This document shows positions 16,711-25,770 of a stretch of DNA of 64,000 bases, in pieces. A program made the translations under genes and the position numbers. The DNA lies in the NCBI GenBank assembly GCA_019636345.1, contig JAHBXQ010000004.1, positions 186,001 to 250,000 on the forward strand. The letters run 5' to 3'. Under the pieces are notes generated by a model. It did not search any database and was not told where the DNA came from. It saw only the letters and a program-made list of their open reading frames with translations. Every line of letters begins with the position of its first letter. Within the stretch, counting starts at the first letter, position 1. This DNA comes from Pirellulales bacterium (lineage in GTDB: Bacteria > Planctomycetota > Planctomycetia > Pirellulales > Lacipirellulaceae).

Positions 16711-17373
16711 TTACCGCCACAGCACGATCGCCAGGATTGCCATCAGCACGGCGACGACCAGGGCCAGCGTGATCGTGATTTGCTGATTGCGGCGCTTGCG
16801 CCGGGCGATCTTTGCGCGGTGAGTCGTTGCAGCCGGGCTTTCCGGGGCGTGCGTCGTCGCGGCGGGCGAAACGGACGCGGCAGCGATCGCGACGACGGGG
16901 TCGGCCGGGACCGCCGGGCGTGCGGGGCGAATCGGCGCCACGGTCGTCGCGGCGGGGGGGGCGGATGTCAACGACTTTTGCTTGAACCCGGCGAGGGCGT
17001 CGCGGGCCGGTTTCCACTCGGGCCAACCGTCGCGCCATACCCAACTGTCGCCGGGAACCCGTCCCTCGGCGATCCAGGCTTCGAACACCGCAGTCGTTGC
17101 CGGGCCGAACTGCCCCCCGCTCGCTGGTCGCACGTACCAAGCGTCGGCTGGCGCGGTTGCGGCAGGCGCCGAGGCGAATTCGGCCGAGACGCTGACGCTG
17201 CCGCCGGCGCCTGCGGTGATCGCCGCGACGGCCTCCACGGCCTCGACGCGTCCCCCGCTCTCGGCCGGGACGATGAACCGGGCCTGGCAAGCGGGGCAAA
17301 TCCCTCGTTTGCCGATCAGGTCGGTCTTGATGTTGAGCTTGTGCCCGTTGGGGCACTCGAATCGGACGCCCAT
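16711..17373 (-). CDS. Zinc-ribbon and GYF_2-domain membrane protein
   Basis: A 220-aa protein of unknown role, of a type common in Planctomycetes. The N-terminus is a zinc ribbon (CPNGHKLNIKTDLIGKRGICPACQARF, split Cys/His ligands at about residues 6-31). A GYF_2 domain follows: WYVRPASGGQFGPATT to WVWRDGWPEWKPA. A low-complexity Ala/Pro linker leads to a basic patch (KIARRKRRNQQ) and a single C-terminal membrane helix ending LWR, so the soluble part is cytoplasmic if it is tail-anchored. GYF-like domains bind proline-rich peptides, but no partner is evident. The ATG at 17373 (MGVRFECPNGHKL) is clear. It is divergent from uppP. Confidence 0.82.
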   Translation of the reverse strand: MGVRFECPNGHKLNIKTDLIGKRGICPACQARFIVPAESGGRVEAVEAVAAITAGAGGSVSVSAEFASAPAATAPADAWYVRPASGGQFGPATTAVFEAWIAEGRVPGDSWVWRDGWPEWKPARDALAGFKQKSLTSAPPAATTVAPIRPARPAVPADPVVAIAAASVSPAATTHAPESPAATTHRAKIARRKRRNQQITITLALVVAVLMAILAIVLWR

Positions 17374-17631
17374 GTCGCAATGCTCAGGGAGGAGGGCCGA
17401 CGAACCGCGACATCCGGGGCGCGCGCTGCCGAATTCGTCGACCATCGCCGGATCAGCAGCGTGCCTGTCGCGTTCCCCCCCGTCGTAGTCAGTGTAACTT
17501 GCCGCTGCAATCGCGAGAACCCGCCGCACGCTCAGCGGCGGCATGGTAGAGTTGGGGATTCCCCGCCGCCCGACCGGACCTGCCGACCCCGGGCGTGCGG
17601 CTCCCGCCCGGTCCCCTCGCCGCTGCCCGCC

Positions 17632-18432
17632 ATGTCGCTGTTGGAAATCGTCATTCTCGCGGTGCTGCAAGGGATCACCGAATTTCTGCCCGTGAGCAGC
17701 TCGGGCCATCTGGTCGTCGCTAACGCGCTGATGGAGCGGCTCGGTTCCCAGCCTGTGCCGGACTTGCTTGAAGTGAGCATCACGCTTCACCTGGGGACGC
17801 TCGCCTCAGTCCTGGCGTATTACCGCAAGGAGATCCTGAGGCTCTTGTCGACCGATCGGCGGGTGATTCCGCTGTTGGTCGTGGGGACGATCCCCGCGGC
17901 GGCGCTGGGCGTGTGGCTCAAAAAGCTCGCCCCGCCGGCGGTTAAGGAGGCCGTGCTCGAAAGCCCGCTCACCGCGGGCCTCTGCTTTCCGATCACCGCG
18001 GCCCTGTTGTGGTGGGCCATGAAGCCCCGCGACGGAGATCAGGAGTACCAGCAACTGAGCGTGACGCAGTCGCTGGGGATCGGTGTGCTGCAAGCGTTTG
18101 CGCTGCTGCCGGGGATCTCGCGAAGCGGGTCGACGATCGCCGGCGGGATCTTCGCCGGAATGCGGCGCGACGCGGCGGCGACGTTCGCCTTTCTGTTGGC
18201 GATTCCCGCGATCCTCGGCGCCGGGGCGCTCGAAGGTTTGGAGATGTACAAGAAGGGGGGGTCGGGGACTGAGCCCCTCAATTTGGCAGTCGGGTTTATC
18301 GTATCGATGCTTATAGGGCTTGGGGCGTTGGCGCTCTTGATCCGCTGGGTTGAACGGGGGCGGATCGCGCTGTTTGCCTACTACCTCGTGCCGCTGGGAA
18401 TCGCCGTCGTTGCTTGGCAGCTTGCGAAGTGA
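17632..18432 (+). CDS. uppP: Undecaprenyl-diphosphatase (UppP/BacA)
   Basis: A 266-aa integral membrane phosphatase that recycles undecaprenyl diphosphate to the monophosphate carrier used for cell-wall and polysaccharide export. Family motifs are complete: QGITEFLPVSSSGHLVVA (about residues 14-31) with the catalytic Glu/Ser cluster, and LLPGISRSGSTIAGGIFAGMRRDAA (about 159-183). Several hydrophobic helices fill the rest, and the length is normal. The ATG at 17632 gives the expected MSLLEIVILAVLQG start. The penicillin acylase-like gene starts 55 bp downstream on the same strand, so cotranscription is possible but no functional link is obvious. Confidence 0.96.
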   Translation: MSLLEIVILAVLQGITEFLPVSSSGHLVVANALMERLGSQPVPDLLEVSITLHLGTLASVLAYYRKEILRLLSTDRRVIPLLVVGTIPAAALGVWLKKLAPPAVKEAVLESPLTAGLCFPITAALLWWAMKPRDGDQEYQQLSVTQSLGIGVLQAFALLPGISRSGSTIAGGIFAGMRRDAAATFAFLLAIPAILGAGALEGLEMYKKGGSGTEPLNLAVGFIVSMLIGLGALALLIRWVERGRIALFAYYLVPLGIAVVAWQLAK

Positions 18433-18487
18433 GCCCTCGCGACCCTTCTGGCGCTCTCCGATCGCCGATTGCGGTTACATTGGTCGC

Positions 18488-20743
18488 ATGCACCGGACCG
18501 TGATCAAGCACCGTCATTCCGCCGTCGGGTTGCCGACGCTTGCGATCCTGCGCCGTGGGGCGGGTCTGATTGTTACGGTTGTCGTCGCGCTCGCTGTCGT
18601 CGAATCCATTGCGGCCGAGGAGGGGCCCGACGATTTGGCGCCCGATCGCCTCGCCGCGGCCGTGACGATCGTTCGCGACGAGTTCGGAACGCCCCATGTT
18701 CACGGCAAGACAGACGAGGCGACGCTGCTGGGGTTCGGTTACGCGCAGGCCGAGGATTACTTCTGGCAGGTCGAGGATTCTTACATCCTCGCCCTGGGTC
18801 GTTATGCCGAGGCCCACGGCCCGCAGGGACTCAACTCGGACGTGCTCAATCATGCGTTCGAGATTGCGGCCCGCAGCGAGCGCGACTTTGCCACGCTCGA
18901 CCGTACCTCGCGCCGATTGTGCACCGCGTTCATCGCGGGGGTGAATCGGTATCTTGACAAACATCCACGGGTGAGGCCGCGGCTGATTGCGCGGTTCGAG
19001 CCGTGGCACGTGCTTGCGCTCCACCGGCATGCGGCGCTCGAGTTGGCGTTTCGGCTCACCGGGCTCTCGGAGGAGCGGCTCCCGCGGCGCAATCCGCAGA
19101 TCTGGCCGGCCACGGGCTCGAACGGCTGGCTGCTGGCCGGCAGTCGCACGTCCTCGGGGGCGCCGATGCTGTTGGCCGCGCCCCACATGCCGTGGTTCGG
19201 CTTCGGGCAGCTCGCCGAAGCCCACCTGACGAGCGACGGGGGCGCCGGCCGACCGGCGTGGAACTTCACGGGAGCCCACTTCTATGGCAGCCCCGCGCTG
19301 GCCTTGGGACGCAACGCCCGGCTGGGATGGACGCTGGTGACGAACGAGCCGGATATCGCCGACGTGTGGCGCGAGCGGTTCACGCACCCCGACGATCCGC
19401 TGGCCTACGAGTACGACGGCTCCTGGCGCGTCGCTCGCGAGTGGGCCGACGTGGTGCGGGTCCGCAAGACCCAGGGCTTCGAGGAGCGGCGAATGACGTT
19501 TCGCGCCACGCACCACGGTCCGATCGTCGCCCGCGAGGACGACGGCGTGCTGTTGGCGGCGAACATCGCCGGGCTGTTTGAGACCGTGCCGCTGCGGCAA
19601 TCGTTGCAGATGGCTCGGGCACGGAACCTTGCCGAATTCCGCGTCGCTCTCGCGGGGATGCAGACGTTGTTCATGAACACGTTGTACGCCGACGCGGACG
19701 GCAACATCCTGTTTCTGTACACGTGCCGCGCACCTCGCCGCAATCCGCAGTTCGATTGGTCGAAGCCGGTCGAAGGACGCGACCCCGCGACCGAGTGGCT
19801 CGGGGTGCATGAACTGGACGAACTGCCGCAGGTGCTCAACCCCGCGGCGGGATTCCTGCAAAACTGCAACTCGTCTCCGTACGCCGTGACTGACGGCGAC
19901 AACCCGACCGCTGGCGACTTCCCGCCCTACCTGGTCCGCGACGCCGACGTACAGACCCGCCGGGCGAAGCGTTCGCTGGAGGTGCTGCGCGGAATGCACA
20001 ATGTATCGTTTGAAGATTGGCAAGCCGCTGCGTTCGACGCCCGCCTCTACTGGGCGACGACCGAACTCCCGCGTTACGCCGCCGCGCTCGAGGAGTTGGC
20101 CGGCCGGCGGCCGAAGCTCGCCGAGCGCGTGCGGCCGTACCTCGTGCATCTGCTGGCGTGGAACGGCGTCATCGAGGCCGACTCAACCGCCGCGACGCTG
20201 TGCACGGCATGGTTCGAGCAGCTTTACGGCCCCGGCTACCCGGGCGAGGAGTTGCGTCCGCAGTACCGCGACGACCCGGCCGCTCAGCTCGAAGCCCTTG
20301 TTGTCGCCGCCGAGCGGCTCGAAGCGATCCACGGCAAATGGCAGATTGCTTACGGGGACTTGTTTCGCATCCAGCGGCGCACGAACGTCGTCGATCTGAT
20401 CGACCTGAGATTCGACGACGCCGCGGAAAGCTTCCCCAGCTTGGGGGGGCACGGCCCCTTGGGGATCGCGTTCACCCAGTACTACACCCCCAGCGTCGAG
20501 ATCCCGCTGGTGATCTCCCAGAAGCGACGCTACGCAATCGTCGGCACATCTTACCTGGCTGCGTGGGAATTCGCCCCGGGGGGCGCCCGCGGGGCGAGCC
20601 TCGTCCCCTTCGGCGCCAGCGCCGACCCCAAGTCGCCTCACTACCTGGATCAGGCGAAGCTGCTGGGCGAAAGGCGAATGAAAACCGAGCGATTCACCCC
20701 GCAACAAGTGTCGCGCCACGCATTGCGAACGTATCATCCGTAA
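18488..20743 (+). CDS. Penicillin acylase family (S45, Ntn-hydrolase) protein
   Basis: A 751-aa secreted or periplasmic precursor of the penicillin/acyl-homoserine-lactone acylase family, N-terminal nucleophile hydrolases that cleave amides and self-process into two chains. A signal segment covers about residues 24-43. The alpha-chain region contains IVRDEFGTPHVHGKTDEATLLGFGYAQAEDYFWQ. The processing site and nucleophile are GSNGW, with Ser211 following Gly210. Downstream PMLLAAPHMP and the ARLGWTLVTNEPDIADVW block are family-typical. The ATG at 18488 precedes the signal sequence. The real substrate is unknown; acyl-homoserine lactones, beta-lactams or other N-acyl compounds are candidates. 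A very strong hairpin follows 9 bp after the stop. Confidence 0.9.
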   Translation: MHRTVIKHRHSAVGLPTLAILRRGAGLIVTVVVALAVVESIAAEEGPDDLAPDRLAAAVTIVRDEFGTPHVHGKTDEATLLGFGYAQAEDYFWQVEDSYILALGRYAEAHGPQGLNSDVLNHAFEIAARSERDFATLDRTSRRLCTAFIAGVNRYLDKHPRVRPRLIARFEPWHVLALHRHAALELAFRLTGLSEERLPRRNPQIWPATGSNGWLLAGSRTSSGAPMLLAAPHMPWFGFGQLAEAHLTSDGGAGRPAWNFTGAHFYGSPALALGRNARLGWTLVTNEPDIADVWRERFTHPDDPLAYEYDGSWRVAREWADVVRVRKTQGFEERRMTFRATHHGPIVAREDDGVLLAANIAGLFETVPLRQSLQMARARNLAEFRVALAGMQTLFMNTLYADADGNILFLYTCRAPRRNPQFDWSKPVEGRDPATEWLGVHELDELPQVLNPAAGFLQNCNSSPYAVTDGDNPTAGDFPPYLVRDADVQTRRAKRSLEVLRGMHNVSFEDWQAAAFDARLYWATTELPRYAAALEELAGRRPKLAERVRPYLVHLLAWNGVIEADSTAATLCTAWFEQLYGPGYPGEELRPQYRDDPAAQLEALVVAAERLEAIHGKWQIAYGDLFRIQRRTNVVDLIDLRFDDAAESFPSLGGHGPLGIAFTQYYTPSVEIPLVISQKRRYAIVGTSYLAAWEFAPGGARGASLVPFGASADPKSPHYLDQAKLLGERRMKTERFTPQQVSRHALRTYHP

Positions 20744-20751
20744 GACGATCC

Positions 20752-20790
20752 GCCCTTAAGCCCCCGGCGAGTCGCCGGGGGCTTAAGGGC
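20752..20790 (+). terminator. Perfect 19-bp-arm hairpin after the acylase gene
   Basis: Two perfect 19-nt arms (GCCCTTAAGCCCCCGGCGA and its complement) surround a single G. The position, 9 bp after a stop codon and about 70 bp before the next start, fits a transcript 3'-end structure. There is no T-run, and the element may be one of the palindromic repeats dispersed in planctomycete genomes. Confidence 0.65.
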
Positions 20791-20818
20791 CGGCATGGTT
20801 CGATTGGCTCCCGGGCGA

Positions 20819-20824
20819 TATACT
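20819..20824 (+). promoter_or_regulatory. Possible -10 element for the PSP1 gene
   Basis: TATACT lies 40 bp before the ATG at 20864, directly after the hairpin that ends the previous transcript. No good -35 sequence is found at 16-18 bp, so this is only a positional suggestion. Confidence 0.3.
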
Positions 20825-20863
20825 TATCCATGCCCTCACCCTCGCTCTGGTTCGGTCTTCCTT

Positions 20864-21862
20864 ATGCCTCGCTACGTCGTTCGTCACGGCATCATGCGCA
20901 TCCTCGGCGTCTTTGGCGTCAAGGGGAGCGATACGTTCGTGCGCGGCAACCAAGTCATTTGCCGCACCCATCGCGGCACCGAGACGGGCGAGGTGCTGTG
21001 CGAAGCGACTGACGCGGCGCTTGCCGGCTTGCAGGACCCGAAGAACGGACAGATTCTCCGCCAGCAGTCGGACGACGACGTGCGGGAGCTGCGCCGGTTG
21101 TTCGAGCAACAACAGCACGAGTTCGAGACCTGCCGCCAACGGATCGGCGAGTTGAAACTCGACATGAAGCTGATCGACGTCGAGCGGCTCTATGGCGGCG
21201 AGCGGGTGGTCGTCTACTACCTGTCGGAGGATCGCGTCGACTTCCGCGAATTGGTCAAGCATCTGGCGCAGGATTTTCAGACGCGCGTCGAGATGCGCCA
21301 AATCGGCGTTCGCGACGAGGCCAAACTGCTGGCCGACTATGGCGATTGCGGCAAACCGGTCTGCTGCAACACGCACCTGTCGGAAATGCCTCCCGTTTCG
21401 ATGCGGATGGCCAAATTGCAGAAAGCGACGCTCGATCCCAGCAAGATTTCCGGCCGCTGCGGCCGGCTGAAGTGCTGTCTGCGGTATGAGTACGACACGT
21501 ACCAGACCCTGCAAAAAGACTTGCCCCCCGTGGGATCGGAGATTATCACCAACAATGGACGAGCGCGGGTTCTGGCCCAGGAGATCCTCGCGGGTCAGGT
21601 CCTCGTGCAAACCGAAGACATGCGGCGGATCGTGATCGACGCCGACGAGGTGCTCACGGTGCTCAAACGCGGCAGCGGCCGGAACAAGCCGCCGCGGCGC
21701 GAGGGGCAGGAAGGCGTCACGCGTCCGGGGCGCGAGACGCCCTCGTACGATCGCCCCCCCGAGCAGACTGGAACCGCCGTCGAGGATGTCGCGGCCGATC
21801 CGCTGAATGCAACCGACTCCGACGCCTCTGACGACAAAGCCCCGGACGACAACGCTACTTAG
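20864..21862 (+). CDS. PSP1-domain protein, RicT/YaaT-like
   Basis: A 332-aa cytoplasmic protein with a PSP1 domain. In Bacillus the related RicT (YaaT) forms the RicAFT complex, which carries Fe-S clusters and affects RNase Y-dependent RNA processing; the planctomycete role is unknown. The N-terminus holds RYVVRHGIMRILGVFG. The cysteine-rich core GDCGKPVCCNTHLSEMPPVSM and GRCGRLKCCLRYEYDTY at about residues 166-210 gives the expected cluster ligands. The C-terminus is an acidic, low-complexity tail from about residue 275. The ATG at 20864 (MPRYVVRH) is the likely start, because the upstream frame crosses a hairpin and a candidate promoter. The Minf_1886-type gene follows 48 bp later and is probably cotranscribed. 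Confidence 0.87.
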   Translation: MPRYVVRHGIMRILGVFGVKGSDTFVRGNQVICRTHRGTETGEVLCEATDAALAGLQDPKNGQILRQQSDDDVRELRRLFEQQQHEFETCRQRIGELKLDMKLIDVERLYGGERVVVYYLSEDRVDFRELVKHLAQDFQTRVEMRQIGVRDEAKLLADYGDCGKPVCCNTHLSEMPPVSMRMAKLQKATLDPSKISGRCGRLKCCLRYEYDTYQTLQKDLPPVGSEIITNNGRARVLAQEILAGQVLVQTEDMRRIVIDADEVLTVLKRGSGRNKPPRREGQEGVTRPGRETPSYDRPPEQTGTAVEDVAADPLNATDSDASDDKAPDDNAT

Positions 21863-21910
21863 CCGCGCTGATCAAACCGAAGTCTTTGCAACCAAGCGCG
21901 ATTCCCTTCT

Positions 21911-22339
21911 ATGTCCGACGCCGAACATCCTATCGTCGAACTCCTGCGACGTGACAAGCGGTATCGCCGCGGGGCGTACCAGTTCGTGTTCGATGCGCTC
22001 AGCTTCGCTCAGGACAAGCTGGGAATGGGGGTCCCGGTCCCAGGCATGGAAGACGAGGACGACGACGAGGCTCAACGCCACGTCACCGGCCAGCAGCTCT
22101 GCGAGGCGATGCGGATCTACGCTCACCAGGAGTACGGCTACCTCGCCAAGCAGGTCCTCAACCACTGGGGCATTCGCACAACAGGCGATTTCGGCGAAAT
22201 CGTGTTCAACCTGATCGAAGTCGGGCTGATGCGAAAGACGGCCGAGGACCGCCGCGAGGACTTCGACGACGTGTTCGACTTCGACGAGGGCTTCCAGCGG
22301 AGCTTTCAGATCACTGCGGCCGACAGCGGCGAGGACTGA
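21911..22339 (+). CDS. Minf_1886 family protein
   Basis: A 142-aa cytoplasmic protein of a conserved family of unknown function found mainly in Planctomycetes, Verrucomicrobia and relatives. The family pattern is visible: RRDKRYRRGAYQFVFDALSFAQ (about residues 14-35), HVTGQQLCEAMRIYAHQEYGYLAKQVLNHWGI (about 57-88) and GDFGEIVFNLIEVGLMRKTAEDRREDFDDVFDF (about 92-124). No catalytic motif is recognised. It follows the PSP1 gene by 48 bp and is probably in the same operon. A short intrinsic terminator-like hairpin lies 166 bp downstream, before groES. Confidence 0.88.
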   Translation: MSDAEHPIVELLRRDKRYRRGAYQFVFDALSFAQDKLGMGVPVPGMEDEDDDEAQRHVTGQQLCEAMRIYAHQEYGYLAKQVLNHWGIRTTGDFGEIVFNLIEVGLMRKTAEDRREDFDDVFDFDEGFQRSFQITAADSGED

Positions 22340-22505
22340 TGGCCGGTCCCGCCCGACGAACGACGCAACTCGGCCTCGCCGGCTCTCCTGTTGACCGCCG
22401 GCGATTCTATCTCGCCTTGGCTGCGCAGGTCGGCTGGGTATTTTTTCTCCTTGCCATGGCCCTTGCCAATTGATTTCGGCCCCCTCGTTCGTTTGAAATA
22501 GGAAG

Positions 22506-22527
22506 AGGCCGTATTGAACGGCCTTTT
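22506..22527 (+). terminator. Short hairpin with T-run upstream of groES
   Basis: AGGCCGT and its complement form a 7-bp stem with a 5-nt loop, followed by TTT after the stem's last T. It could end the PSP1-Minf_1886 transcript or act in the groES leader, as it is 61 bp before that ATG. I searched this interval for a CIRCE element and did not find one. Confidence 0.5.
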
Positions 22528-22588
22528 CGACTTCCGTCCGGCCGACAGCCCCGCGCCGAGAACCGGCAGTTTTGTCCCAGGTCCGCAC

Positions 22589-22876
22589 ATGAAGATCGTC
22601 CCGCTGGGCGACAAGCTCGTCATCCGACGCTTGAACGCCGCCGAGAAGACCTCCGGAGGGATCGTGCTGCCCGACGCCGCTCGCGACAAACCGCGTGAAG
22701 GTCGCGTGCTGAGCGTCGGCGACGGGCGGCTGCTGCCCGACGGCAAACGATCGCCCCACGAGATTCACGAGGGGGACCGCATCGTGTTCAGCCGCTATTC
22801 AGGGACCGAGGTGACAATCGACGACGAGAAGCTGCTCATCCTGGCCGCCGACGACGTCCTGGCCGTCGTGCGATGA
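22589..22876 (+). CDS. groES: Co-chaperonin GroES (10 kDa chaperonin)
   Basis: A 95-aa GroES homolog, the heptameric lid of the GroEL folding chamber. The N-terminus KIVPLGDKLVIRRLNAAEKTSGGIVLPDAARDKPREGRV includes the mobile loop KTSGGIVLPD (about residues 20-29), and EGDRIVFSRYSGTEV and DEKLLILAADDVLAVV complete the fold. No groEL lies beside it: the next gene, 24 bp downstream, is a methyltransferase. Planctomycetes often carry several groES and groEL copies, some unlinked, so this is probably an extra or orphan copy. The start is the ATG at 22589, preceded by a GC-rich spacer without a strong ribosome binding site. Confidence 0.95.
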   Translation: MKIVPLGDKLVIRRLNAAEKTSGGIVLPDAARDKPREGRVLSVGDGRLLPDGKRSPHEIHEGDRIVFSRYSGTEVTIDDEKLLILAADDVLAVVR

Positions 22877-22900
22877 TCGTCACGCTGCGGGCAAGACGCG

Positions 22901-23797
22901 ATGTCCACCTCTGAATCCGCGTGGCCCGATTATGAACTGGTCGATTTCGGCGCAGGACGGCGCTTGGAGCGGTTCGGCGAATGGTTGCTCGATCGTCCGT
23001 GTCCTGCAGCCGCAGCGATTGCTCAGTTCAACCCCGCCGCGTGGAGCGAAGCGACGGCCCGATTCGACGGCCAGCGAGCGGCAGCCGGCGCCTGGCGCCC
23101 CCCCGCGGCGAAATGGGGCCGGCAGGAACTCCCGTTTGCTGCGCCGCTGGTCGAAGGGGTCGAATTGCGGTTCGCGCTGGAGCCGCTTCCGTCGGGGCAG
23201 ATTGGCGTCTTCCCCGAGCAGTTCGTCAATTGGCAGTGGATTGCGCGGCAAACGCGAACTGCGATCGCCGCCGACCGCCCGAGCGTACGGGTCTTGAATC
23301 TGTTCGCTTACACCGGCGGCAGCACGTTGGCCGCCGCGGCCATGGGGGCCGAAGTCGTGCACGTCGATGCGGCCCGCAGCGTCGTCGCCCGGGCTCGCGA
23401 CAATGCTGCGGCGTCCGGGCTGGCCGACGCGCCGATCCGTTGGATCGTCGAAGATGCACTCAAATTCTGCCAGCGCGAGGTCAAACGGGGCAATCGGTAC
23501 GACGCCGTCGTCCTCGATCCCCCCAGCTACGGCCACGGCCCCCAAGGGCAACAGTGGCGAGTGGACCGCGATCTGCTGCCGCTGCTCGAGTTGTGCGGGG
23601 AGTTGGTCGAACGCCGGCCGCGATATCTGCTCGTCACGTGCCACACCCCCGGCGTGGGGCAGGCCGAGTTGTCGGCCATGCTCGCCGACGGCGTCTTCGG
23701 TCACTGCGGTCAGCCGCCGCATACGGGTGAACTGACTCTGCGAACCCCTGCGGGGCGCTCCCTCCCCAGCGGCGTCTTCGCCCGCTGGCCGCGCTGA
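22901..23797 (+). CDS. Class I SAM-dependent methyltransferase, RlmI/RlmK-like
   Basis: A 298-aa Rossmann-fold methyltransferase resembling the catalytic part of the 23S rRNA cytosine-C5 methyltransferase group (RlmI/YccW family) without an N-terminal PUA domain. The SAM-binding motif VLNLFAYTGGSTLAAAAMGAEVVHVDAA is at about residues 129-156. VLDPPSYGHGPQG (about 206-218) is the catalytic DPPSY motif, and LLVTCHTPG follows. The N-terminal third has the FGEWLLDRP and LPSGQIGVFPEQFVNWQW pattern seen in these enzymes. The start lies 24 bp after groES, so the two are probably cotranscribed. An rRNA target is likely from the family, but the exact nucleotide is not determinable. Confidence 0.85.
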   Translation: MSTSESAWPDYELVDFGAGRRLERFGEWLLDRPCPAAAAIAQFNPAAWSEATARFDGQRAAAGAWRPPAAKWGRQELPFAAPLVEGVELRFALEPLPSGQIGVFPEQFVNWQWIARQTRTAIAADRPSVRVLNLFAYTGGSTLAAAAMGAEVVHVDAARSVVARARDNAAASGLADAPIRWIVEDALKFCQREVKRGNRYDAVVLDPPSYGHGPQGQQWRVDRDLLPLLELCGELVERRPRYLLVTCHTPGVGQAELSAMLADGVFGHCGQPPHTGELTLRTPAGRSLPSGVFARWPR

Positions 23798-24069
23798 CGA
23801 CAGGGGATGAGCTCTCGCCGATAGGAAAAAAGGAAGTTGTTCGGCTCGGCGAGCACAGAGGGGCCGACGATTCTCAGATGCGAATGAAAAACTCGATGGC
23901 ATTTCCGAGTCAGCGGCTCGAGTTTCAACGCCGGCGCGTATTCAAGTCACTCGTCCGACTCCTCCGCGACCTCTGCGCTCTCCGCGACAAAGCTTCTCTT
24001 GCGAGTATCCATTTGACCTGTCCTGAGATCGGGCCCGTCTGTCCCCAGATGCGCGTCGAGGTATGATGG

Positions 24070-25770
24070 ATGCGTCCGCATCTCAGGAGCCTGCACGGCA
24101 TGATCGACGCCGACCAACGCGATCTTCGCCTCGCTGAAATTCTGCAGCAGGTCGCCGATGCGCCAGCAGGCGAGCGCCCCTCGCTGGAGTCGCTCGTCCT
24201 TGCACATCCTGATCTGGCTGCGGAGCTGCGCGAACTCTGGGGGGCGGTGATGGTCGTCGACGCTGTCGCCGGCCGGCCGCACGATCTGGAGGAAACTCCC
24301 TTCCTGTACGACAGCCGGCGCGCCGGGGCCGACGCGCGGCCGCCGCGGCAGCTGGGCGACTATGAGTTGCTGGAGGAACTCGGCCGCGGCGGGATGGGCA
24401 TTGTCTACCGCGCTCGCCAGACGAGCCTCAGTCGCGAAGTGGCCGTCAAAGTGCTCCTCCGGGGCGCTGACGCGAACGCCGGCGATCAGGCGCGCTTTCA
24501 GCAGGAAATCGAAGCTGTCGCCCGTCTCGACCACCCGAACATCGTCCCGATCTACGAAACCGGTTCGGTCGACGGCTGGCGATACTTCGGCATGAAGCTG
24601 GTCGAAGGGCGGACTCTGGCCCAAGTCTTGGCCGAAGGACCGATGGATCAGATTGACGCCGCGCGGCTCGTCATGCGCATCGCGGGTGCGGTCGACTACG
24701 CCCACGTGCAAGGGGTCGTCCACCGCGACCTTAAGCCGGCGAACATCTTGCTCGACGACGCGGGCAGGCCGTTCGTCAGCGACTTCGGCTTGGCGAAGCG
24801 AACCGCGGCCGATTTGACGCTGACCACAACGGGGGCGATCCTTGGTACGCCCGCTTACATGGCGCCTGAGCAAGCCTCGGGCGAACGGGGCGACGTGGGG
24901 CCAGCCGCTGATGTGTTCAGTTTGGGGGCCATCCTGTATGCCCTGGTCACAGGTCGTCCTCCGTTTCAGGGCTCCACGCCGGTGAACACGGTGCTGATGC
25001 TGCTCGAACAAGACCCGGTCCCCCCGCGGCTGCTCGATCGCAGTCTCGATCGGGATCTTGAGATGATCGCGCTGCGTTGCCTGCAGAAGCCGCCGGAACT
25101 GCGTTACGCCTCGGCAGGGGCCCTGTCGAAAGACCTGAACGCGTATCTCACCGGCGGCGACGTTGCGGCCCGAAGCGGCAAGTTATCGCACGTCGTGGCC
25201 CGGGTGTTTCGAGAAACCCACCATGCGACGGTGCTCGAGAACTGGGGCGCCCTCTGGATGTGGCACGCCGCGGTCCTGTTGATCCTGTGTCTGGTGACCA
25301 ACTGGCTCGACGTTCATCGAGGCGACTGGCCGGCGACGAATCTCCACTGGCCCTATGTGGCGCTCTGGGGAGGAGGGCTGGCCGTATGGGCCCCGATCTT
25401 TTGGGCCTTGCGCCGCCGCGCCGGACCGGTCACCGCCGTCGAACGCCAAATTGCTCACGCCTGGGGAGGCAGCATCGTCGCGGTCGTGCTGCTGTTCGTC
25501 GTCGAGGCCCTGCTGAAGCTCCCCGTGCTGACGTTGTCGCCCGTGCTGGGACTGATCGCGGGGCTGGTCTTCACCGTCAAAGGGGGCATTTTGGCCGGGG
25601 CGTTCTACGTCAGCGCCTTCGCCTTGTTCGCCTGCGGACTGACGATGGCCGCGATGCAGCGGATGGGCTGCCCCTACGGCGTCTCGCTGTTCGGACTCAT
25701 AGCGGCCGGGGCGTTTTTCATCCCGGGGCTCAAGTACCACCGCCAGGGGAAGCGGCGACACGCTCCTTAG
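24070..25770 (+). CDS. Membrane-anchored Ser/Thr protein kinase (PknB-type)
   Basis: A 566-aa Hanks-type kinase. A short N-terminal region with the HPDLAAELRELW motif precedes the catalytic domain at about residues 98-360: glycine loop LGRGGMGIVYRARQ, VAVKVLL (ATP-binding Lys), HRDLKPANILLDD (catalytic loop), SDFGLAKR (DFG), GTPAYMAPEQ (activation loop) and DVFSLGAILY. After it come several hydrophobic segments from about residue 400, giving a polytopic C-terminal membrane domain rather than a single anchor. GAGGT lies 7 nt before the ATG at 24070; the ATG at 24100 with AGGAG 10 nt upstream is an equally plausible start. Substrates are unknown. It stands alone, convergent with the next gene. 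Confidence 0.9.
   Translation: MRPHLRSLHGMIDADQRDLRLAEILQQVADAPAGERPSLESLVLAHPDLAAELRELWGAVMVVDAVAGRPHDLEETPFLYDSRRAGADARPPRQLGDYELLEELGRGGMGIVYRARQTSLSREVAVKVLLRGADANAGDQARFQQEIEAVARLDHPNIVPIYETGSVDGWRYFGMKLVEGRTLAQVLAEGPMDQIDAARLVMRIAGAVDYAHVQGVVHRDLKPANILLDDAGRPFVSDFGLAKRTAADLTLTTTGAILGTPAYMAPEQASGERGDVGPAADVFSLGAILYALVTGRPPFQGSTPVNTVLMLLEQDPVPPRLLDRSLDRDLEMIALRCLQKPPELRYASAGALSKDLNAYLTGGDVAARSGKLSHVVARVFRETHHATVLENWGALWMWHAAVLLILCLVTNWLDVHRGDWPATNLHWPYVALWGGGLAVWAPIFWALRRRAGPVTAVERQIAHAWGGSIVAVVLLFVVEALLKLPVLTLSPVLGLIAGLVFTVKGGILAGAFYVSAFALFACGLTMAAMQRMGCPYGVSLFGLIAAGAFFIPGLKYHRQGKRRHAP

Noticed and set aside
22340-22588. CIRCE or sigma-32-type heat-shock promoter before groES
   Set aside because: No TTAGCACTC inverted repeat is present and the GTTTGAAATAGG stretch lacks a matching partner.
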